Both the position numbers and the translations under genes were made by a program. The notes under the pieces were generated by a model that was given only the letters and a program-made list of their open reading frames with translations, ran no database searches and was not told the origin of the DNA. Source: an uncultured Clostridia bacterium (lineage in GTDB: Bacteria > Bacillota_I > Bacilli_A > RF39 > UBA660). Taken from it: 64,000 bases of DNA. The DNA lies in assembly GCA_945871105.1 (NCBI GenBank), contig CAMBUO010000004.1, positions 23,259-87,258 on the forward strand, given 5' to 3'. Numbering within the stretch: the stretch's first letter is position 1; each line of letters starts with the position of its first letter. Shown piece after piece: positions 51,380 through 61,856 of this stretch.

Positions 51380-53314
51380 CTAAATATCTAAATTCTTAAC
51401 ATATATAGCATTTTCTTCGATAAATTGTCTTCTAGGTTCAACTTCATCACCCATAAGTTTATTAAACATAGCATCAGCTGCAATGCAATCATCGACTGTA
51501 ATTTTTCTTAAAACACGTTTATTTATATCCATGGTAGTTTCATTTAGTTCATCAGCATTCATTTCTCCCAAACCTTTCATACGAGCTATTTCAGCACGAG
51601 ATCGCACGTTTTCTGGTAAACTATTTAAATATGCTTCTTTTTCTTCATCAGTCAAGACATATTTTCTTGTTTTCCCATGAGTTATTCTAAATAATGGCGG
51701 TTGGGCAGCATAAACATGTCCAGCTTCAACAATTGGTCTAAAAAATCTATAAAATAAAGTTAATAATAAAACACGAATATGAGAACCATCAACATCGGCA
51801 TCGGTCATGATAATTATTTTGTTATATCTTAGTTTTGAAATATCAAATTCAGGACCAATACTAGTTCCAAAAGCAGTAATAATTGATTTTATTTCTTCAT
51901 TAGATAATGCTTTATCCATTCTAGCTTTTTCAACATTTAAAATTTTACCTTTTAAAGGAAGAATAGCTTGCGTCATAGAGTCTCTACCTTCTTTTGCAGA
52001 ACCCCCAGCACTCTCCCCTTCGACTATAAATATTTCGGATACTGTTGGATCTTTACTCTTACAATCAGATAGTTTTCCAAAAAAAGTAGTATTGCTCATT
52101 TCACTTTTTCTCGTAATTTCACGCGCTTTTTTAGCAGCATTTCTTGCTCGACAAGCTAACATTGCTTTACTTACAATAAGTTTTGCTTCATCTGGATTTT
52201 CTAATAAAAATCTTTCAAATCCTTCAGAAAAAACATTATCTGCTAATTTTCTAACTTCCGAATTACCTAATCGGCCTTTTGTTTGACCTTCAAATTGAGG
52301 ATTTGGATGTTTACAAGAAATAATCATTGTTAAACCCTCCCTAACATCATCATTAGTTAAGTTTTCATCTTTTTCTTTCAACATTCCATTTTTTCTGGCG
52401 TAATTATTTATCAATCTAGTTAATGCTCTTCTTACACCTTCTTCATGTGTTCCACCATCATGTGTATTGATATTATTTACAAATGAATAAATATTAGAAT
52501 TATATGAGTCATTATATTGCATTGCTACTTCAAAGAAAACTCCATCTTCTTCACCTTCTAAATGAATTATGTTATCATGAATAGTATTTTTTCCATTATT
52601 GATAAATTTAACATATTCACTAATACCACCTTCATATAAAAAGTGCTCTCCTGTTGTATCCTCGTTATCTCTATCATCTCTTAAAGTAAGTGATAATCCT
52701 CTATTTAAAAAGGCCAATTCTCTAGTTCTTACTTTTAAAGTATTGTAATCAAAAATTACTGTATCAAATATTTCCGGATCGGGTTTAAATGTAACCGTTG
52801 TTCCCGTTCTATTAGCATCACAAGTACCAATTTCAGTTAAATGCTTTGCAATATGTCCACCATTTTCAAATTTAGCTTCATATATTTTAGAATTTTTATA
52901 GACAGTTACCGTTACACTTGTAGATAAAGCATTAACAACACTAGCACCTACTCCATGTAAGCCACCAGATACTTTATATCCACCGCCGCCAAATTTACCA
53001 CCAGCATGTAAAACTGTATAAACGGTTTCAACTGTCGATAGTTTAGTTTTAGGGTGAACTTCAACCGGAATACCTCGTCCATCATCTTTAACAGTTACCG
53101 AATTATCTTTATTAATGATTATCTCAATATTTTTACAATATCCAGCTAAAGCTTCATCAATTGAATTATCGACTATTTCCCAAACTAAGTGATGAAGTCC
53201 TTTTACATCAGTTGTACCTATGTACATACCTGGTCTTTTACGAACAGCTTCAAGACCTTCTAAAACTTGAATATCTGAAGCATCATAATGATTTGTTACT
53301 TTTTCTTCTAACAT
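51380..53314 (-). CDS. gyrB: DNA gyrase subunit B
   Basis: [41 protein letters not shown]...[14 protein letters not shown]...[11 protein letters not shown]. Confidence 0.98.
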   Translation of the reverse strand: MLEEKVTNHYDASDIQVLEGLEAVRKRPGMYIGTTDVKGLHHLVWEIVDNSIDEALAGYCKNIEIIINKDNSVTVKDDGRGIPVEVHPKTKLSTVETVYTVLHAGGKFGGGGYKVSGGLHGVGASVVNALSTSVTVTVYKNSKIYEAKFENGGHIAKHLTEIGTCDANRTGTTVTFKPDPEIFDTVIFDYNTLKVRTRELAFLNRGLSLTLRDDRDNEDTTGEHFLYEGGISEYVKFINNGKNTIHDNIIHLEGEEDGVFFEVAMQYNDSYNSNIYSFVNNINTHDGGTHEEGVRRALTRLINNYARKNGMLKEKDENLTNDDVREGLTMIISCKHPNPQFEGQTKGRLGNSEVRKLADNVFSEGFERFLLENPDEAKLIVSKAMLACRARNAAKKAREITRKSEMSNTTFFGKLSDCKSKDPTVSEIFIVEGESAGGSAKEGRDSMTQAILPLKGKILNVEKARMDKALSNEEIKSIITAFGTSIGPEFDISKLRYNKIIIMTDADVDGSHIRVLLLTLFYRFFRPIVEAGHVYAAQPPLFRITHGKTRKYVLTDEEKEAYLNSLPENVRSRAEIARMKGLGEMNADELNETTMDINKRVLRKITVDDCIAADAMFNKLMGDEVEPRRQFIEENAIYVKNLDI

Positions 53315-54434
53315 TTTTAACACCACCTTTAATTTTTACATTTCCATTTTTTACTAAATAAATTTTCGCTTTTTCTACTAATTTTTTATCAATATCATTT
53401 ATATCATTAGTTGTAATAATAACTTGAATATCATCTTTAAAATATTTAATAATATTATTTCTTTTTTTCAAATCAATTTCTGAGAAAACATCATCAAGCA
53501 ATAATACAGGATACTCCTTTTTAATTTTTTTAAAAAGCAATAATTCACTTATTTTATAAGCAATTACAATTAATCTTTGCTGTCCTTCCGATGCATAAAT
53601 TCTAGCATCTATTCCATCAATTTTAAATATTAAATCATCGCGATGAACACCTGTTAAAGTCATTCCTTGCATAATTTCTTTAGATAAATTTTTCTTATAA
53701 CGTAATATTAATTTATCTTTTATTAAATTTTCATCATAACTATCTAAATTTAATGAATTAGCATATTCAATCTTCAAATTACTAATATTAGCTATTTTCT
53801 TAAACACTTGGGAAATAATTTTATTAATCTCTTCAAGATAAAAATAACGAAAATAATAAATTTTCAAACTAACTTCTACCATTTTTTGATTAATAATATC
53901 TAAATACCTTAAATCCGTATTACCATTGATATTTAATCTTTTCAAATAATCATTACGAATTTTTAATAAGCTATTATATTCATTAACATATTTTAAATAG
54001 TTATTATATAACTGCCCTATTTGAATATTTAACAAATTTCTTCTAATACTAGGTGTTCCTCTTATAATATCAATATCATTTGGCATAAAAGTAGTAACAC
54101 AGAAATTAGATATATAATTAGCTATTTTTTTTATTTCTTGCTTATTAATATAAACTTTCTTGACTTGATCACTTAACATTATTTCATATTCTTTTGTATA
54201 GCCATCATAATCAACTAGACAATTAATCTTTGATGTAATAGCATCATGTTTGATTAAATCATTAATAGTTCCATAACGATTTGATTTAGTTAATGAAAGT
54301 ACATATATTGCCTCTAAAATATTTGTCTTACCTACACCGTTATCTCCAATAAAAATATTTATACCAGGAGATAAATCTAAAGTTAGTTCGGAATAATTAC
54401 GAAAATTAAATAATTTTAAACTCTTCAATCGCAT
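53283..54434 (-). CDS. recF: DNA replication and repair protein RecF
   Basis: [47 protein letters not shown]...[14 protein letters not shown]...[11 protein letters not shown]. Confidence 0.96.
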   Translation of the reverse strand: MRLKSLKLFNFRNYSELTLDLSPGINIFIGDNGVGKTNILEAIYVLSLTKSNRYGTINDLIKHDAITSKINCLVDYDGYTKEYEIMLSDQVKKVYINKQEIKKIANYISNFCVTTFMPNDIDIIRGTPSIRRNLLNIQIGQLYNNYLKYVNEYNSLLKIRNDYLKRLNINGNTDLRYLDIINQKMVEVSLKIYYFRYFYLEEINKIISQVFKKIANISNLKIEYANSLNLDSYDENLIKDKLILRYKKNLSKEIMQGMTLTGVHRDDLIFKIDGIDARIYASEGQQRLIVIAYKISELLLFKKIKKEYPVLLLDDVFSEIDLKKRNNIIKYFKDDIQVIITTNDINDIDKKLVEKAKIYLVKNGNVKIKGGVKNVRRKSNKSL

Positions 54435-54589
54435 ATAACATCACAAAAACCCTATTTTACAAATATTTTGATTAGGTAATATCCCCATACTTGCTTAACT
54501 ATTATACCATAAAATTTGCTTAAAACAAGGTTTAATTACATTTTTCGACATTTTCAACCTATTTTTCATCAAAAAAGAAAGAGAAAAAA

Positions 54590-55069
54590 TTATTTTTCTC
54601 CTAAACGTTGTCTTAATAAATTTTGAAACCTTGTAGCACGTAATAATTGCATTTCAAAAGAACTAAAAGACATTTTTACAATAATTGATTTACCTTTAAC
54701 AAAATTAACTTTGGTATATCCTTCAACGCGTTCATAACTTCTAATATTATTTAAAGAAATCCAAGAACATTTTTCATTAGATAAACCTGTTGTTGGAAAA
54801 AAGATAATATCATTTTTTTCTTCAATAATTACAGGTAATTTATAATTAGAACCTAAAATCATTTTTGTTCCTTTTAATCTACCTTCATAAGAACTTCCAT
54901 AATAAGCACAACTATCTTCCATTACTTCAAATGATTGCTTTGGTAAAAGATATTCATTTTCTTTTTCAACTATTTTGGTAACATCATCAGCTAAATTAAT
55001 AACAGCACAAGTATTTTTATTAATTTCATAAGATTCTAAACTATAAACATCTAATTTACTCTCTTGCAT
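54590..55069 (-). CDS. ComK-family competence transcription factor homologue
   Basis: YEINKNTCAVINL...VMEDSCAYYGSSYEGRLKGTKMILGSNYKLPVII...DIIFFPTTGLSNEKCSWISLNNI...VNFVKGKSIIVKMSFSSFEMQLLRATRFQNLLRQR. Confidence 0.85.
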   Translation of the reverse strand: MQESKLDVYSLESYEINKNTCAVINLADDVTKIVEKENEYLLPKQSFEVMEDSCAYYGSSYEGRLKGTKMILGSNYKLPVIIEEKNDIIFFPTTGLSNEKCSWISLNNIRSYERVEGYTKVNFVKGKSIIVKMSFSSFEMQLLRATRFQNLLRQRLGEK

Positions 55070-55150
55070 TTTTTCACCCCCTTTTGAATTTTAAAATTTA
55101 AGTTTATCCACAAAAAAAGTGGAAAACTCAAAATTCGGGGGTTATTATAA

Positions 55151-55196
55151 TGACAGTTTTTGTCGAATTTTGTCGAAATTTGTCGAATGATGTCAG
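55151..55196. promoter_or_regulatory. 10-bp phased TGTCGAA repeat array upstream of comK-like gene
   Basis: TGTCGAATTT TGTCGAAATT TGTCGAATGA TGTCAGAAAA starting at 55161, 55171, 55181, 55191. Confidence 0.75.
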
Positions 55197-55224
55197 AAAA
55201 TAAAAAAAACTAATTTCTTAGCTT

Positions 55225-56346
55225 TTAATATGTACGAATTGGTAAAACTAATTGAATTAAATCTTCATTTCCTTTACCTTTAAAAATAATTGGATTTACT
55301 TCTCCTACAAATGATATTTCACATTCTTCTTTATCTAAAACCTTCAATGCTTCCATTACATAACGAGCACTAAATGATATTTTAATATCTTCTTCTTTAT
55401 CTTTTAAGATATTCATTTTTTCCTCAACACGACCTATTTCAGCACTTGAAGATTTCATAGTCAAAATATTTCCATTCGTTTCTAAAGTAACTACATTTTT
55501 TTCTTTATCACTTGTTAAAATACTTACACGATCAATTACGTCATATAAATCATTTACATTTACTGTTATTTTTAACAAACTATCTTTTGGTAATAGGTTA
55601 GCTGTGTTTGGGAAAGTACCATTTATTAAACGACTTTGAAATAAAATATTATCACATTTAAATAGTATTTTATTATTAAAAATATGTAATTCAACATCTA
55701 AATTATCATCAGTTAATAAACGAGCAAATTCAACAATATTCTTACTAGGAATAACAATATTATAATCCATATCAACATTTTCTTTTAATTTTAAAACTTT
55801 TCTGGCTAGTCTATAGGAATCAGTACAATTACATTCTAATATATCACCTACTATTTTAAAATTTAAACCAGTTAAAGGTGGACGTGCTTCATCAGTTGAG
55901 GCAGCAAATGCTGTTTGATTAATTAATTCTTTAAATTCTTTGCTATTAATTATAATAGGTGTTTTATTTTCTTCTAAATTGATATTAGGATATTCACTTT
56001 TATTAATACCATTTAAATTGTATTCACTATTTTCAGTTGAAATAATAACTTTCATTTCATCAAATACTTCTAAATTGATAACTTTATCTGGAAGCTTACG
56101 AACAATATCTAAAATATATCTCCCTTGGATAATTATACTTCCTTCTTCTTCAATAGACATATTATCATCATTTTTAATAAATGAACGAATTGTTATATCA
56201 TTATCGGATGCAGTTAAAGTCAATCCTTCATTTGTTAAATCAAATTTAATACCAGCTAGAGCAGGAACTAAATTTTTCGTTGATATAGCTTTTGAAACTT
56301 TGTTTAAATTTTCTAATAATAAATCTTTTTTAATTTTAATTTTCAT
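55225..56346 (-). CDS. dnaN: DNA polymerase III beta sliding clamp
   Basis: MKIKIKKDLLLENLNKVSKAISTKNLVPALAGIKFDLTNEGLTLTASDNDITI...LVLPIRTY. Confidence 0.97.
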   Translation of the reverse strand: MKIKIKKDLLLENLNKVSKAISTKNLVPALAGIKFDLTNEGLTLTASDNDITIRSFIKNDDNMSIEEEGSIIIQGRYILDIVRKLPDKVINLEVFDEMKVIISTENSEYNLNGINKSEYPNINLEENKTPIIINSKEFKELINQTAFAASTDEARPPLTGLNFKIVGDILECNCTDSYRLARKVLKLKENVDMDYNIVIPSKNIVEFARLLTDDNLDVELHIFNNKILFKCDNILFQSRLINGTFPNTANLLPKDSLLKITVNVNDLYDVIDRVSILTSDKEKNVVTLETNGNILTMKSSSAEIGRVEEKMNILKDKEEDIKISFSARYVMEALKVLDKEECEISFVGEVNPIIFKGKGNEDLIQLVLPIRTY

Positions 56347-56390
56347 TTTTTTCTCCTTTTTCTAATTTATTAATTTTTTTTATTTTTTCT

Positions 56391-56665
56391 TTTATTATAT
56401 ATATATAATAATAATAATGGTGTGGAAACCTGTGGAAAACTCTTAAGCGCCCTTATTTATCAAGGGTTTAGAAAGATTTTAAATTGTGGAAAACTATGTG
56501 GAAAACTCGGACTTTTCCACAATTGGGTGTGGAAAACTAAAAATTTGGGTCTTTTTTTTGCTAGTTTTTTTTAATTTTTTTAAAAGTTAATTGACTTTTC
56601 CACATAAAATTGTGGAAAACCTCAAAAACCCCTTATGTAGCAAGGACTTTATTGTGGAAAACTTT
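56391..56665. promoter_or_regulatory. oriC: oriC part 1 (dnaA-dnaN intergenic): AT-rich DUE with DnaA-trio-like repeats and TGTGGAAAA-type DnaA boxes
   Basis: tatatatataataataataatgg next to tgtggaaacctgtggaaaac; further TGTGGAAAA(C)/TTTTCCACA copies to 56,660. Confidence 0.85.
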
Positions 56666-56666
56666 T

Positions 56667-58040
56667 TTAATTTAAGTTCTTTTTTATCTTTTCCACCATT
56701 TCTTTTATAGTTTTATTGGATTTAATATCACTTTCGATTTTTTCACATGAGTGCATGACGGTTGAATGATCTCTTCCCCCAAACTCTAAACCTATTCTTT
56801 GATAGGATTCATTTAGGACGTCACGGGATAAAAACATAGCAATTTGTCTTGGAAAAGCAATAGTAGGACTTCGTTTTTTTCCTTTTAAATCATCAGCCGA
56901 AATTTGGAAATAATCAGCTACAACTTTTTGGAGTTTAGAAATATTATTTTTTTCACTTGTTCCTTTATTTATAAAGTCTTTTAGAGCATCAACAGCTAAA
57001 TTTAAAGTAATTTCTGCTCCTCCCATAATGGTTGAATAAGCTAGTAAACGATTAATTGCTCCTTCTAATTGTCTAACATCACTTGTCATATTAGAAGCTA
57101 TATATTCTAAGACATCTTCTGGAATATTTTTATCAATTTTGGCTCCATCAATTTTCTTTTTTAGAATATTAATGCGAAGTTCTAAATCAGGTGGATAAAT
57201 ATCAACCGTTAAGCCCCAACAAAATCTTGTTCTTAACCTATCTTCTAAGAGTTTTAAGTCATTTGGTGACCTATCAGAAGAGATAATGATTTGTTTTTTA
57301 TCATTATAAAGGGTATTAAAAGTATGGAAAAATTCTTGTTGTGTTTGCGTGGCTCCGGCTAGAAATTGAATATCATCGATGATTAAAACATCAATGTTGC
57401 GGTATTTATTTTTAAAGTAATCAACATAGTTATAATTTTCATCAGTTTCACTACTCTCTTTTCGCCCAATACCAGAAAAATCGGATATAAATTGTTCACT
57501 GGTAACATAAAGTACTTTTTTATTGGAAGTAGCTTGAATATAGTTACCAATTGAATGCATCAAATGGGTTTTTCCAAGACCACTATTACCATAAATAAAC
57601 AAAGGATTATACGTTAAACCAGGACTTTCAGCAACAGCAAAAGCCGCAGCGTGCGCTAATTTATTACTATTTCCGACAATAAAAGTTTCAAAAGTATATT
57701 TAGGATTTAAGTTTGATTCATGATGAAATTTGTTGTGTGTTTCACTAGTATTTACAATAATATTAGATTCTTTCTTTACTTCATTAATAGGAGCTTCTTG
57801 TTCTAAAATAAATTCAAGATCATAAACATTTCCTGTTAAAGCCGTTAAAATACTAGTAATTAACTCTTGATAACTTTCAGATAATCTTTTTTTGTGAATA
57901 TCAAGAGGAACAACGATTGTTGCCTTGTTATTATCAATACTTAATAAATGAGTTTTACTAAACCAAGTTGAATAAACCATTGAATTTACGCTACTTTTAA
58001 CCTTTTCTAAGAACTTATTCCATAGTATTTCATTATTCAT
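56667..58040 (-). CDS. dnaA: Chromosomal replication initiator DnaA
   Basis: NPLFIYGNSGLGKTHLMHSIGNYI, VLIIDDIQFL, SRDVLNESYQRIGLEFGGRDHSTVMHSCEKI. Confidence 0.98.
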   Translation of the reverse strand: MNNEILWNKFLEKVKSSVNSMVYSTWFSKTHLLSIDNNKATIVVPLDIHKKRLSESYQELITSILTALTGNVYDLEFILEQEAPINEVKKESNIIVNTSETHNKFHHESNLNPKYTFETFIVGNSNKLAHAAAFAVAESPGLTYNPLFIYGNSGLGKTHLMHSIGNYIQATSNKKVLYVTSEQFISDFSGIGRKESSETDENYNYVDYFKNKYRNIDVLIIDDIQFLAGATQTQQEFFHTFNTLYNDKKQIIISSDRSPNDLKLLEDRLRTRFCWGLTVDIYPPDLELRINILKKKIDGAKIDKNIPEDVLEYIASNMTSDVRQLEGAINRLLAYSTIMGGAEITLNLAVDALKDFINKGTSEKNNISKLQKVVADYFQISADDLKGKKRSPTIAFPRQIAMFLSRDVLNESYQRIGLEFGGRDHSTVMHSCEKIESDIKSNKTIKEMVEKIKKNLN

Positions 58041-58189
58041 TATCCACCTCCTCACCTCTTGCGTACCTATATTTTAACCTCTTAAATTTAAAAAGTAAAG
58101 ATAAAGACATTGCCTTGACAGAAAAAAAAGTATGGTGGATATCTCTAGTTTATTTTGAAAACTGTAAAGTTTTTGTCTATTACTTTACA

Positions 58190-58515
58190 TTTTTAGAGTT
58201 TTCCACAATTTAGGGGGGACTTTTCCACAATTTTATGTGGAAAACTATGTGGAAAACTTTTTGCTAAAAATAGTTATCCACATACTTATCCACATAGTTA
58301 TCCACAATAAAGTTGTTGATTTTAAAGGGAGAGTGTGAGTTTTCCACAATTTTGAGTTTTCCACTTTTCCACATGTGGATAACTTTTTTCACATATATGT
58401 GGAAAACTATGTGTTTTTCACCAAAAAATACTAAAAAAATACCTAAAAAGTGTCAAGTAAAATTATATTGTGGAAAACTTTTAGTTATCCACAATGAGTT
58501 TTCCACAATCTAGTA
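58190..58515. promoter_or_regulatory. oriC: oriC part 2 (upstream of dnaA): dense DnaA-box cluster
   Basis: Perfect TTATCCACA at 58274, 58286, 58298 and 58485 (plus), TGTGGATAA at 58374, plus many TTTTCCACA/TGTGGAAAA variants. Confidence 0.92.
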
Positions 58516-58555
58516 AAAAGATAAAAAATGTGTTATTCTCTTGTTGGTGATTGAA

Positions 58556-59554
58556 ATGAAAAAAATTAATTCTTTAGAATTAACAAAGTGTTTAAGGAAA
58601 CAAAAAAGAATATTTTATCTGAGTTTAATATTTTTACTTTTAAGTCTTATTATTACTTATTTAGGATATAATTATGAAAATCAAAAATTACCCGAACCAT
58701 TAAATTTAAAAGAAATTTCTTTAAAAGATAACAAAAGAGATAAATATGCTTATATTGATATTAATACTAAACCATATTTATTTGCTTCTTATGAAGAACA
58801 AGAAAATAAATTTTATTTTGTCATGGATAACCATAATTATTTATATGTTATTAACATGAGTGAAACTAATTTTAAAAAATTAAATAAAGAAAGTGTTTTA
58901 GAAGAACCTATTCGTATATATGGGGTAGCAAAAGAAATAAGTTTAGATTTAAAAGATGTTGCTACCAATTCATATAACGAGTTAATGAAAAATACTTATT
59001 TGACTAGTGATAATTTTAAAGATTATATAGGTTTATATTATTTAGATTTAGAAACAAGTTATTATGATGCTTCTATATATTATGGAATATCTGGTTTATT
59101 ACTTATTCTATTTATAATAACTTTAATTATTTATTTTGGAAATTATTATAAGAGTTATAAATGTTTAAAAAAATATTCTAAAGAAGAATTAGATAGATTA
59201 AGTTTAGAAATAACTGAGGTTAAAGATAAAAATTATAGTAAATTAAATTTATATTTGACTAAACATTACCTTGTTGATTTAAATAACAATATTTTAATAT
59301 TAAATTATACTTCTATTACGAATGCTTATATTTGTGAATATCGTTATAATGGTATTTTAGTTAATAAAGGAATAAAAATACAAACTAATAATAAGATATA
59401 TGAAATAGCTACTAAAAAGATAGATAAAAAAGAAAAAGATGAATTGTTAAAAATCATTTTAGAAGATTTAAAAAGTAAAAATAAAGATATTATATTAGGA
59501 TATGATAGTAAAAAAGTAACTAAGAAAAAGAATAAAAATGCAAAAAATGTTTGA
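58556..59554 (+). CDS. Uncharacterised two-TM membrane protein between dnaA and rpmH
   Basis: ORF with TM segments FYLSLIFLLLSLIITYLGY and YYGISGLLLILFIITLIIYF; lysine-rich tail; start taken at MKKINSLEL. Confidence 0.65.
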   Translation: MKKINSLELTKCLRKQKRIFYLSLIFLLLSLIITYLGYNYENQKLPEPLNLKEISLKDNKRDKYAYIDINTKPYLFASYEEQENKFYFVMDNHNYLYVINMSETNFKKLNKESVLEEPIRIYGVAKEISLDLKDVATNSYNELMKNTYLTSDNFKDYIGLYYLDLETSYYDASIYYGISGLLLILFIITLIIYFGNYYKSYKCLKKYSKEELDRLSLEITEVKDKNYSKLNLYLTKHYLVDLNNNILILNYTSITNAYICEYRYNGILVNKGIKIQTNNKIYEIATKKIDKKEKDELLKIILEDLKSKNKDIILGYDSKKVTKKKNKNAKNV

Positions 59555-59580
59555 CAAGTAACTATATTTCCTATTATAAT
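59551..59580 (+). promoter_or_regulatory. rpmH promoter
   Basis: TTGACA (59551-59556), 18-bp spacer, TATAAT (59575-59580). Confidence 0.75.
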
Positions 59581-59612
59581 AGGGTAGATTTTAGTTTTGG
59601 AGGTGTGAAATA

Positions 59613-59738
59613 ATGAAAAGAACTTATCAACCAAATAAAAGAAGAAGAGCTAAAAAACATGGTTTTTTTGCAAGAATTAAAACTTCAGTCGTAAACAAAA
59701 GAAGAAAAAAAGGTCGTAAGGAAATTATTAAAAAATAA
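59613..59738 (+). CDS. rpmH: 50S ribosomal protein L34
   Basis: [41 protein letters not shown], below the ORF-track size cut-off; GGAGG RBS. Confidence 0.97.
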   Translation: MKRTYQPNKRRRAKKHGFFARIKTSVVNKRRKKGRKEIIKK

Positions 59739-59764
59739 GCCACATTTTAATTGTGGTTTTTTTA
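59739..59764 (+). terminator. Hairpin between rpmH and rnpA
   Basis: CCACAttttaaTTGTGGttttttt. Confidence 0.65.
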
Positions 59765-59779
59765 CAATTATAGGTGAAT

Positions 59780-60130
59780 ATGAAAAAAATAAATATTGTT
59801 AAAGAAAATAGAGAATTTAATGATGTTATTCAAACAGGTAAATTTATAAAAAATAAATATTTTGTTATTTATTATAAAAATAATAATTTAAATCGTTATC
59901 GCTTTGGTATATCTGTTTCTAAAAAGACTTGTAATGCTGTTAATCGTAATAAATTAAAAAGACAAGTAAGAAATATTGTAGATAATTATAAAAATATCTA
60001 TTCAAAATCAAAAGATTATATTATAATAATAAGAAAGAGTTGTCTTAATGAAGCATATTCTGTTTTAGAGGATAACTTAGGAAATTTATTACAGAAGTTA
60101 GAAAAGGAAATGAAGAATGAAGAAAAGTAA
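59780..60130 (+). CDS. rnpA: Ribonuclease P protein component
   Basis: IVKENREFNDVIQTGKFIKNKYFVIYYKNN...RFGISVSKKTCNAVNRNKLKRQVRNIV. Confidence 0.95.
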   Translation: MKKINIVKENREFNDVIQTGKFIKNKYFVIYYKNNNLNRYRFGISVSKKTCNAVNRNKLKRQVRNIVDNYKNIYSKSKDYIIIIRKSCLNEAYSVLEDNLGNLLQKLEKEMKNEEK

Positions 60131-61136
60131 AAAAATAATTATTTTATTAATATTTGTATGTTTATTAACAGGATGTACAAAAACTTTAAAGGATAAGGAT
60201 AATAAAGCCGTTATCAATGAAACAACTGGTCAAAATTTAACAGAGAATATTTTATGTCGACCAACTGAGGAAGAAACTATAAAATTATATGAAGATAATG
60301 GAGTTGATTTAGATAAGCTTCCTTATTGTTCTTGTAAAACAAAAAAAATAGAAAAAGAAATTGAAGTAGAACAAGAAGATGGAACTATTGTAACGGAAAC
60401 GAAAAAAGTTGATTGTGAAAGTTTTAAAATTAATTCAGGTAAATATGAAGGTCTTTGGACAACTTTCTTTGTTAAACCATTAGCTTATGTTATTTTATTC
60501 TTTGGTCGTATTACTAAAAACTATGGTTTAGGTTTAATTATAACTAGTTTAATAATACGTTTAATAGCTTATCCAGTTACTAGAAAAACAGCTATGCAAT
60601 CAGAATATATGAAAAAAGCTCAACCGGAATTAGAAAGATTAGAAAAGAAATATGCTAATAAAGATCAAAATGATAAAGAAGTAATGATGCAAAAAAGTCA
60701 AGAAATGATGATGATTTATAAAAAATATAATGTTAGTCCTATTTCTGGATGTTTATTATCATTCTTGCAATTACCATTATTCATTGCTTTCTTAGAAGCA
60801 ATTAATCGTGTTCCAGCTATTTTTGAAGAAAAGTTTTTAGGTTTTCATTTAGGTACTACTCCATGGCTAGGTATAAAAGGTGGAAATTATCTTTACATTA
60901 TAGTAGTTTTAATAGTAGCAGCTACTACTTATTTCAGTTTTAAAGCTGTTCGAAATGATCAAGTATCAACGAGTAACGAAATGGCACGTCAACAAAAAAT
61001 GATGACTAATATGTTTACTATTATGATTATTGTTATGTCTATATTCATGTCAACGGCCTTAGATATTTATTGGATGACTACTAATTTATTTACAATATTC
61101 CAAAATCTAATAGTAAGAAGGAGAATACAAAAATGA
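60117..61136 (+). CDS. yidC: Membrane protein insertase YidC (lipoprotein form)
   Basis: Lipobox LLTGCTK; YGLGLIITSLIIRLIAYPVTRKTAMQSEYMKKAQPELERLEKKY. Confidence 0.95.
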   Translation: MKKSKKIIILLIFVCLLTGCTKTLKDKDNKAVINETTGQNLTENILCRPTEEETIKLYEDNGVDLDKLPYCSCKTKKIEKEIEVEQEDGTIVTETKKVDCESFKINSGKYEGLWTTFFVKPLAYVILFFGRITKNYGLGLIITSLIIRLIAYPVTRKTAMQSEYMKKAQPELERLEKKYANKDQNDKEVMMQKSQEMMMIYKKYNVSPISGCLLSFLQLPLFIAFLEAINRVPAIFEEKFLGFHLGTTPWLGIKGGNYLYIIVVLIVAATTYFSFKAVRNDQVSTSNEMARQQKMMTNMFTIMIIVMSIFMSTALDIYWMTTNLFTIFQNLIVRRRIQK

Positions 61137-61750
61137 AAAAATATACATATCAAGCTAAAACGTTTGCGGAAGCTAAAAATCAAGCTATGGCTGATTTAAT
61201 GGAACAAGAAGAAAATTTATATATTAAGGAAATTGAAAGTACTAACAAATTATTTAATAAAAAAAGTGTAATTGAAGTTATAAAAAAAGATGATGTTGTT
61301 GAAGCAATCAAAGAACTAATTAAAGGAATAGTAACTGATATGGGCTTAACAGTTAACATGGAAGTAAAAAAAAGAGAAGATTCTTTAAATATCACTTTAT
61401 ATACTGATAATAATGCCGTTTTAATAGGTAAAAATGCTAGAACTTTAGATGCTTTAACAACCGTTATTAAGCAAAGTCTTTATAAAGATTTAGGAGAATC
61501 TTATAAATTTGTTTTAGATATAGGAGAATACAAACAAAAAAGAGAATGGAATTTAGAAAAAATGGCTAAAAGTATTGCAAGAGAAGTTGCTAAAACAAAA
61601 GTAGAAGCCAAATTAGAACCAATGAATTCTTATGAAAGACGTATTATTCATAATACTTTAGGTCAAAATAAAAAAGTTTATACAGAATCAGTTGGTGAAG
61701 AACCAAATAGATGTGTAGTAATAAAACCAAAAGAAGTAATTGAAAATTAA
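61133..61750 (+). CDS. jag: RNA-binding protein Jag/KhpB (KH-R3H)
   Basis: Jag-N YTYQAKTFAEAKNQAMADL; KH; R3H-like MNSYERRIIHNTL. Confidence 0.92.
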   Translation: MKKYTYQAKTFAEAKNQAMADLMEQEENLYIKEIESTNKLFNKKSVIEVIKKDDVVEAIKELIKGIVTDMGLTVNMEVKKREDSLNITLYTDNNAVLIGKNARTLDALTTVIKQSLYKDLGESYKFVLDIGEYKQKREWNLEKMAKSIAREVAKTKVEAKLEPMNSYERRIIHNTLGQNKKVYTESVGEEPNRCVVIKPKEVIEN

Positions 61751-61751
61751 G

Positions 61752-61782
61752 TAACTATTTAGTTTTGAATAGTTTTTTTCTA
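61752..61782 (+). terminator. Terminator after jag
   Basis: AACTATTtagttttgAATAGTTttttt. Confidence 0.65.
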
Positions 61783-61856
61783 AAAAAAACACCTTCTAAT
61801 ATAATTCGATGGTTTTCGACAGTCAATTCGTTTATATTTTTTACGGAGGTGTTTTT

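Noticed and set aside
51807-52286. 159-aa plus-strand ORF
   Set aside because: Antisense to gyrB; no independent support.
55940-56365. 141-aa plus-strand ORF
   Set aside because: Antisense to dnaN.
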